Shown here piece by piece: positions 59,935 through 64,000 of a stretch of DNA of 64,000 bases. The position numbers were made by a program, and so were the translations under genes. Each line of letters opens with the position of its first letter. The first letter of the stretch is position 1. The notes beneath the pieces are model-generated. The model saw only the letters and a program-made list of their open reading frames with translations. It was not told where the DNA came from and ran no database searches. Origin of the DNA: Polytrichum commune (Eukaryota > Streptophyta > Polytrichopsida > Polytrichales > Polytrichaceae); contig OX485809.1 of NCBI GenBank assembly GCA_950295325.1, positions 41,821,081 to 41,885,080 on the forward strand. Reading direction: 5' to 3'.

Positions 59935-60516
59935 TTTACAATTCCTTGGAAAAAGGAGACCCTTCACTTTTTCCAAAATGAGGAGGATGGTGAGTGTCTT
60001 GAATTCGAAATAGCAACCCAATAAAACCCAACTCCTTCAAGTTATCATCCACCTAGTAGAGCTTCATATTAAGACATTCATCCACCATTCCTTCAACTTT
60101 CCTAGGCACTCATTGGAACCCAAATTCCCACTCCGCTTGGGTTCATGGAGCGTCCTCGTGACAAGTCTCACCCAAGGATTGAACCATAGAAACCTTTGCT
60201 GGGGCGAAACAACATGTACACTGATCCCTTGGAGGCAAGGGTTTAGGCATCCAACAAGGACCGAGTGTATGGGTTGGTTCGCCCAAATCAGAAACCCTAA
60301 GCAAGATGTACCCAACGACCTTCACCACAATTCATCCGAGCTTCTCACGCAGACGTCATATCTCATCCATGATAAGTTCTAGGTGTTCATCCATTATTCA
60401 TCCAGTTTCCTCATCCACAGAAACCCGCAAAACCCGCAAAACCCCTCCTAAATCCCGACGGGACAGACTTATCCCATTTAATTGTACCCGCACCCACGAA
60501 TGCTTGCAAATCTGCC

Positions 60517-61130
60517 GCCCATTGGCATGCGCTATCGACCTCGCAACCTTCTCACAACTGGGCGGCGCGCTATCAATATTTCAAGTATGTTTGCGTTTAA
60601 TCTTTCACCCTGGTCGTTCAGCAGGCTTTGTTGTTGGATTGAGAGAGACAGAGCACTTTCCCACCCGTGAAGAAACCATCCCGATTCTGCTGGCACTTTA
60701 AGCGAAGTTGGAGTTTGGAATTTTGAGTTTGGGTTTAGGTTCCTCGGTGTCACCGTGTTCTATCTATCTGGATAGGCTAGGCTTGAGTTCTCTTCCTTTA
60801 GGTTCCAACTTCCCACGTGATCCTCCTCCCTACCTATTGAACGAACCGTCACTCGCCCATTTGCGCACAATCGGCTTCGCAAACTTCTCACAACTGCTGG
60901 GTGCTGCGAATTCCCATGGATGTTGGGTTTGTAATTTGACCCTGCTGGTTTTGAGCAGTTATTCATCGAGAGAGTGCTTTATCTTCTCAGCTGTGAAAAG
61001 ATTATCCAGACTGTGGTTGCGCATCAGATGAAGTTAGAGTTGGGATTTGAGTTGTAGTTCCTCGGTTACATCGTGTATGATCTGTCTGGCTGGGCGGGCT
61101 CCTCTTCCCCATTGGGCTCAACAAACAAGC
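60517..61130 (+). repeat. Diverged direct duplication upstream of the PTPLA-like gene
   Basis: Unit 1 (about 60517-60817) and unit 2 (about 60856-61130) share, in order, GCCCATT.GC, TCGCAA(C/A)CTTCTCACAACTG, GAGAGAG..AG.GCTTT-like sequence, GAAGTT(G/A)GAGTT, AGG/TAGTTCCTCGGT, and a TCT(A/G)TCTGG..GGGC/TAGGCT stretch before CTCTTCC. The offset is 320-335 bp. No conserved frame. The position 0.6-1.2 kb upstream of the start suggests a promoter or leader region. Confidence 0.7.
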
Positions 61131-61730
61131 ACCATTTGGGTGTTGTCTGAAGGCCTGCATTGAGTTTCTTTCGGAGGTCTGGGGCTTGGGTGTTTTGGAC
61201 GTTGCACCTCGTATTGTCAGATGGTAGGAAGAAAGAAGGTAGGAAGGAAGGCTGGTTTCTATGCAGTTACCGTTATTGCATCTCGCCTACATTACACTAG
61301 GCTTTGATTCTGAGGGCCCCTGATGCGATCTCCTCTTTAAACTGTTAGTGGGCCCCTTTTACTCCCAAAGCGGGTCTAGGTCCTCCAAATCATCTAGCCC
61401 CGCTTATGGTTATTGATGCATTTGTTGCCTTGGAATGTGGATGGGCATCAAACTTTTAGTTCATTGCTTCGTAGTGTTTGGCTTGTGCTGCAATACCCTA
61501 GTTGAATTCAGGGTGAAATGAAGTAACGTTAAAATTCTGTCATCGGGCCTCACTCTCATACGCATTTCCTTTTGCACCGCCCTGTTTCTGCAAGAGTACT
61601 CTGAAAATGTTATCAAACTCTCTTTCTCTCTCTCTCCGTGTTCCAGACTTCTTCGTCTGCGAGTTGGAGATGGATAACTTGGTTGCAGAAAGGTGAATTA
61701 TACTATCTGAAACGGTGAAGGGTGTGCTTT

Positions 61731-63534
61731 ATGATGGGGGGCTTATCCAAGGCCTACCTGACATGTTACAATGGAGTTCAATCAGTTGGTTGGTAAGTTT
61801 TGGATCTCCTTCAGCTCTAAATGGTATTTGATTTTGAGATCCGTGTTTTGCATTCAGATAGTAAAGGTTAGGTATGTTAGTATATGATGCATGTGAGGTC
61901 TACGCACGAGGGTCAACCCTCGTAGTACAATGCTGTTATGATAGAATGGCAACCTGCGTTAGGAAAATCCTGTTACGGTATTATGTTGATGTTAAGTGAA
62001 GGATAAGGATGTGAATTATGTCTTTCATTACTAATTACACTGGTGGAATGTGGTTTTTTTGGTTAGGGCGGTAGTGTTGGTAAGGGTAGCCAATCATGCT
62101 TTTGAAAGTAAGTCATTACTGGGAGGATATGAAGCAGCCGGCTCCCTTGTATGTAAGTATCTTTATGTCTTCACTCTACTTTGTCTTGACTTTTTTATTT
62201 GATGACATCAGTATAGCTGGAATGTTGTTCTCATTGTTGAAGCTTCGAAATGCTTTTGTCTTCATTGCTCTGCTCTTATTACTAATGAGAAAGCTATGTG
62301 GGAGAATAATATTTCCTTAAGTGGGTGATGTTGGCTAGGTTTGCTTCAGCTGGCTGCCTTTCTAGAGATTGTACATTCTGCTATGGGTATGCACCACATT
62401 CTATGTTCCTACCTGCACCCTTTGTATGTTATAATTTATTTAAAAATGTGGGTTGAAAGTCGGACAGAAAGTGTAGTTTGTAATTACAAGTTGATTGGTG
62501 TTCAACCTTGCTTCTAGATGTACTCATTCCTGGTTTTCATTAAACCTCTGATTTGGAGTGCCAAGGTGCTGAGTGGGGGATTTGCATTATCTCTTTGAAG
62601 GTTTGGTCCGCACAGGGACTGTGTTTGCGTTCATGCAGTGGTTGGGTCGAAGTCACGTGCTTTTTGCACTTATTGCCAAGATTCCTGAGGTACTCCATAG
62701 CGGTCTGTTCATCCAAATGGGTTCTATTTGACGAGCTCTTTGTAGCCTAGAACATTGTGGTTACTTTTTTGGGTAGTGCGGTTGCTCTCCATATTCCCAT
62801 GTGTTCTTTTAGAATTGCAGCATGCAAGTGAAGTTTGTGATCCTCATTGAAGTTTCCTAATGCAGTTCGTGAACCCTTGCAGGTGCAACAACAACCGCCT
62901 GTTCTCATAACTTTCTTAGCATGGTCTATGGCAGAGGTGCGATTCTATTATATCCCCACTGTGTACTGTCTGCTGTTGCCTTATCTAACATGCGCATGCA
63001 TATGATATTGATGGATAGAGAGGTTGTCACTTAACTAATACAGTGATTTCGTAAATATTTATTGGACTCATGTTCATGTGGCTGAAATGGTTTGGCAGGT
63101 AATTCGATATCCACAGTATGCTCTCTCTTTGATAGGGCTGTGCCCACACTGGTTGACCTGGTTACGGTACGTGATTCATGCTCTCCTTTCTGCTTTACTC
63201 TTACCATCATAAGTATCCCTCTTAATAGTACATACCTGAAATGCAGAAGACTGTAACCTAGTTGTGGATTCAATCCAATTTGAGGATTTTAATGTGAAGT
63301 TGTAAGAACTCTCTGGAAGTTCGAAATACATACTAATTTGAGGTCCTAGTATCGTAATTCTGCTTTGCATCACATCAAGTGAAGCAAAAATGAGTTCATT
63401 GTGATCACATTTTTGTGGTGTGCAGGAGTTCAATTTGCCTGAGATAGTAGTAGTCTTTTTCCTGACTCTAAGCACTTCTTGCAGATACACGGCTTTCATA
63501 GTGCTTTATCCAATTGGAGCACTTTATGGTGAAA
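61731..63534 (+). CDS. PTPLA/HACD-like 3-hydroxyacyl-CoA dehydratase, 5' part (continues past the window)
   Basis: Exons visible: 61731-61792, 62067-62152, 62339-62386, 62601-62689, 62883-62936, 63099-63166 and 63485-63534. All phases match; about 152 residues before the window edge. The start is a double ATG (MMGGLSKAYLTCYNG) followed by the family N-terminus VQSVGW. Then come CLLQLAAFLEIVHSAMG, GLVRTGTVFAFMQWLGRS, ITFLAWSMAEVIRYPQYAL, HWLTWLRYTAFIVLYPIGAL and YGE. These are the transmembrane segments of the ER enzyme that dehydrates 3-hydroxyacyl-CoA in very-long-chain fatty acid elongation. It follows the plant PTPLA branch (like Arabidopsis At5g59770) more than PASTICCINO2. The catalytic Tyr (IRY) is present, but the Glu expected seven residues later is Leu. 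The leader has a (TC)n tract at about 61617-61637 and a short upstream ORF (61670-61696, 8 codons plus stop). Confidence 0.85.
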
Positions 63535-64000
63535 GTAAGTGATGCCTTAACATGTTCAATCAATAATGGAAAGTTCAGAATAGATTTGCTACAGTGGTAC
63601 ATATGCATCATAAACTCCGTGGGGTATGGTTCAAGTGATGATAACCTAGTTGAATCTGACAAGAATGATGATTCTTTAATATCCGTTGTATGATGAACAC
63701 TATACCCCAACAGAGTAATGAGAAGTGAAATATTTATCTTCAGAATTAAATTCAGTCCTTGCCCATGTTCTAGGAGTAACCATGTTGTCCTCATAGTTGC
63801 CAGATGAGGAACACTACATATTGATGAAATCTGTTCAATAATATGTTTTCACTGGCTCTAGATTGATTTTATGGGTTATTGAATGGTTCCAAGCAGGTTG
63901 TACTAACAGTGCATAGTCCTGTTGATAGTAATCACAAGAGGAGATGATCTTATCAGATGTGGCAGTAAAAAAAACTCAATTGACTTCTTTCAAGCCCCCT

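Noticed and set aside
59695-60021. Minus-strand 108-codon frame
   Set aside because: It includes Thr-His repeats translated from a GT microsatellite and overlaps the end of the MITE. No domain.
60306-60701. Plus-strand 131-codon frame upstream of the PTPLA-like gene
   Set aside because: It lies in the duplicated upstream segment, and the second copy does not keep the frame.

Overview
This window looks like nuclear DNA of a land plant. The genes have many GT-AG introns. The repeats are plant-type: a Ty1-copia element, a pogo-like transposon, hAT and Mutator-like MITEs, and a 5S-rRNA-derived repeat. The gene set also fits plants: a nuclear group II maturase relative with a presumed organelle presequence, and a PTPLA-type dehydratase. 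Gene density is low, about five genes in 64 kb, and six C or G homopolymers of 11 nt or more are present. I cannot name the species. A non-flowering plant (fern, lycophyte or bryophyte) is only a weak guess, based on the VPS13B-type gene and the repeat texture. All exon models are hand-built from reading frames, splice-site sequence and phase.

Layout. 1-4.0 kb: AT-rich intergenic DNA with a long-TIR foldback MITE. 4.06-6.86 kb: three-exon gene for a compact maturase-like protein (domain X plus HNH-like finger, no reverse transcriptase), with a 5S-derived repeat in intron 1. 8.6-10.9 kb: decayed repeat array. 12.13 kb: second 5S-derived repeat. 12.73-15.02 kb: complete three-exon P-loop (AAA_33-type) kinase gene. 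16-18 kb: tandem repeats and a MITE. 19.52-24.55 kb: J-domain protein gene split by a 3.2-kb intron that holds dispersed repeats. 25.5-33.0 kb: decayed minus-strand copia element, in turn invaded by a 3,696-bp pogo-like transposon that has perfect 26-bp TIRs, a TA target duplication, a transposase with three in-frame stops, and a UBX-domain gene fragment. 33.47-33.86 kb: hAT MITE with an 8-bp target duplication. 34.53-52.80 kb: 22-exon gene for a 3,342-aa VPS13B/COH1-type bridge-like lipid-transfer protein. 52.8-61.7 kb: intergenic, with a Mutator-like MITE and a duplicated segment upstream of the last gene. 61.73 kb to the right edge: 5' part of a PTPLA/HACD-like gene.

The genes do not form an operon or an obvious pathway. 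Two of them concern membrane lipids (VPS13B-type lipid transfer and very-long-chain acyl-CoA elongation), but their adjacency is probably chance. The points most worth following up are the RT-less maturase, the VPS13B-type gene with all six VAB repeats readable, the pogo-like element with a cargo gene fragment and an internal empty-site comparison, and the paired 5S-derived repeats.
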